The notes under the pieces were generated by a model. The model was not told the origin of the DNA and did no database searches. It saw only the letters and a list, made by a program, of their open reading frames with translations. The position numbers and the translations under genes are program-made. A stretch of DNA of 15,389 bases, taken from CAYMLL01 sp964390645 (GTDB lineage Bacteria; Planctomycetota; UBA8108). Positions 14,699 to 15,389 of this stretch are shown in pieces (within the stretch, counting starts at the first letter, position 1; each line of letters starts with the position of its first letter). Location: positions 1 to 15,389 of the forward strand of contig CAYMLL010000184.1 in the NCBI GenBank assembly GCA_964390645.1. Direction: 5' to 3'.

Positions 14699-15389
14699 CG
14701 TGGCAGTCCTCGTCGGGGAATCTCGAAGGGTGAGCTCGAAGGGCGGGCAGGCTCATCATTCGGCGCTCGCCGCGTCAGGTCAATGATGGAGCGTCCTGCG
14801 CCCACCGGACCGGGCGCCGTGTCGGTCGACCGCGGAGGAGATGGCGACTGCCGGCACGGCCGTCGTCCTCAGGGGCGACCGTGTGTTGCGGAGGCCGCGC
14901 TCGTGTGTTTGGTTTTCACACTCTCGACCTCGTGATCAACGGGCCCGCCGCAGTTCCGAGGGCACTTGACGGGCCGGAAGCTCGCGTCTTGTGGGGCTCG
15001 GGGACGGCGACCCACACCGCGGCACGTGATGTGCTGTTCCTGTTCGACGTTGAAATCGTCTTCGACGTTGAAATCGTCCGTGTCGGCAGCCGACGTACGC
15101 AACGATCGAGAGCTCTGGATCGTCTCATCTTGCGGGTCGGGTGCCGGCGGCGCATCGACGACCTCGGATCGCGGACGACGAAGCGTTCGGGGTGAATGCT
15201 CACCGCCCGACGCCGTCGAGAGAGTCGACCCTCGCCTCTTCGCGAGGACGCACGGCGGCGGAACGCTCCGGCAGAAGCGCTCGCGCCGCCAACGCCCGTG
15301 TTCGCGGAGCCCTTCCCGTCGGGCCCGCTCGCTGCAACGTGGCTACCCGGTAGAGGCCTCCCTTCTCTGGAGACCCGTCGGGTCCAGCT
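14699..15389. other. Right-hand region without a supported gene
   Basis: About 690 bases upstream of the ceramidase-type gene. Open frames exist in several registers on both strands, but none has a convincing start, signal peptide or recognisable family, and their translations are Arg/Ser-rich, as expected by chance in GC-rich DNA. The ceramidase promoter should lie in the left part. A perfect 18-bp tandem duplication sits at 15043-15078. A short palindrome (GACCCG T CGGGTC) lies at 15372-15384 near the window edge. No RNA gene is recognised. Confidence 0.5.
15043..15078. repeat. Perfect 18-bp tandem duplication
   Basis: TTCGACGTTGAAATCGTC occurs twice, head to tail with no spacer. At 18 bp it keeps every reading frame open. 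On the minus strand one frame gives DDFNVE twice, but I cannot support a gene there. Only two copies are present. Confidence 0.95.

Noticed and set aside
13946..14935. Plus-strand frame opposite and beyond the ceramidase-type gene
   Set aside because: It is mostly antisense to a clear family member, and the remainder has no recognisable content.
15043..15078. CRISPR or larger satellite array
   Set aside because: Only two copies and no spacer.
14869..15102. Small minus-strand protein containing DDFNVE repeats
   Set aside because: No ribosome-binding site, signal or family; the repeat alone does not support coding.

Overview
The window is GC-rich and gene-dense. It looks like part of the chromosome of an uncultured Planctomycetota-type bacterium or a close relative. 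The lineage clues are two secreted proteins ending in paired dockerin-like EF-hand repeats of the 'LFLGG' kind, a Ser/Thr kinase fused to a formylglycine-generating-enzyme (SUMF1) domain, a neutral-ceramidase-family protein, a collagenase-type C-terminal domain on a putative glycoside hydrolase, and the start of an ECF sigma factor of the planctomycete/acidobacterial type. No rRNA, tRNA, CRISPR array or intact mobile element was seen.

Layout: 1-104 (-) is the N-terminus of an ECF sigma factor running off the left edge. 487-2937 (+) is a secreted V8/trypsin-like serine protease with CARDB-like, cohesin-like and dockerin-like modules, closed by a strong intrinsic terminator. Converging on it, 3101-4864 (-) is a secreted HYR/dockerin-like protein. 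Upstream of that, 4979-8356 (-) is the membrane-anchored kinase-SUMF1 fusion. 8672-9178 (+) is the wreck of a short-chain dehydrogenase gene that has lost its N-terminus and its catalytic middle. 9248-10690 (-) is an exported glycoside-hydrolase-like protein.

10815-13036 (-) is a compact set of three exported proteins: a Cys-rich protein, an outer-membrane beta-barrel protein and a lipoprotein with a heavy-metal-associated (HMA) fold. They look like an envelope metal-handling unit without its pump. A perfect 11-bp-arm inverted repeat sits on the start codon of its first gene. 13157-14698 (-) is a neutral-ceramidase-family protein. 14699-15389 has no gene I can support and carries one 18-bp tandem duplication.

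The most interesting point is the HMA lipoprotein. Its frame is open from a good ribosome-binding site and lipobox to the C-terminus except for two UGA codons separated by one codon. They lie in the metal-binding loop, the second exactly where the first Cys of the usual CxxC would be. A perfect 10-bp hairpin with an apical loop starting GG follows at SECIS-like distance. This is either a double-selenocysteine HMA protein or a gene broken twice at one functional point. UGA is an ordinary stop elsewhere in the window, so the genetic code as a whole is not changed.
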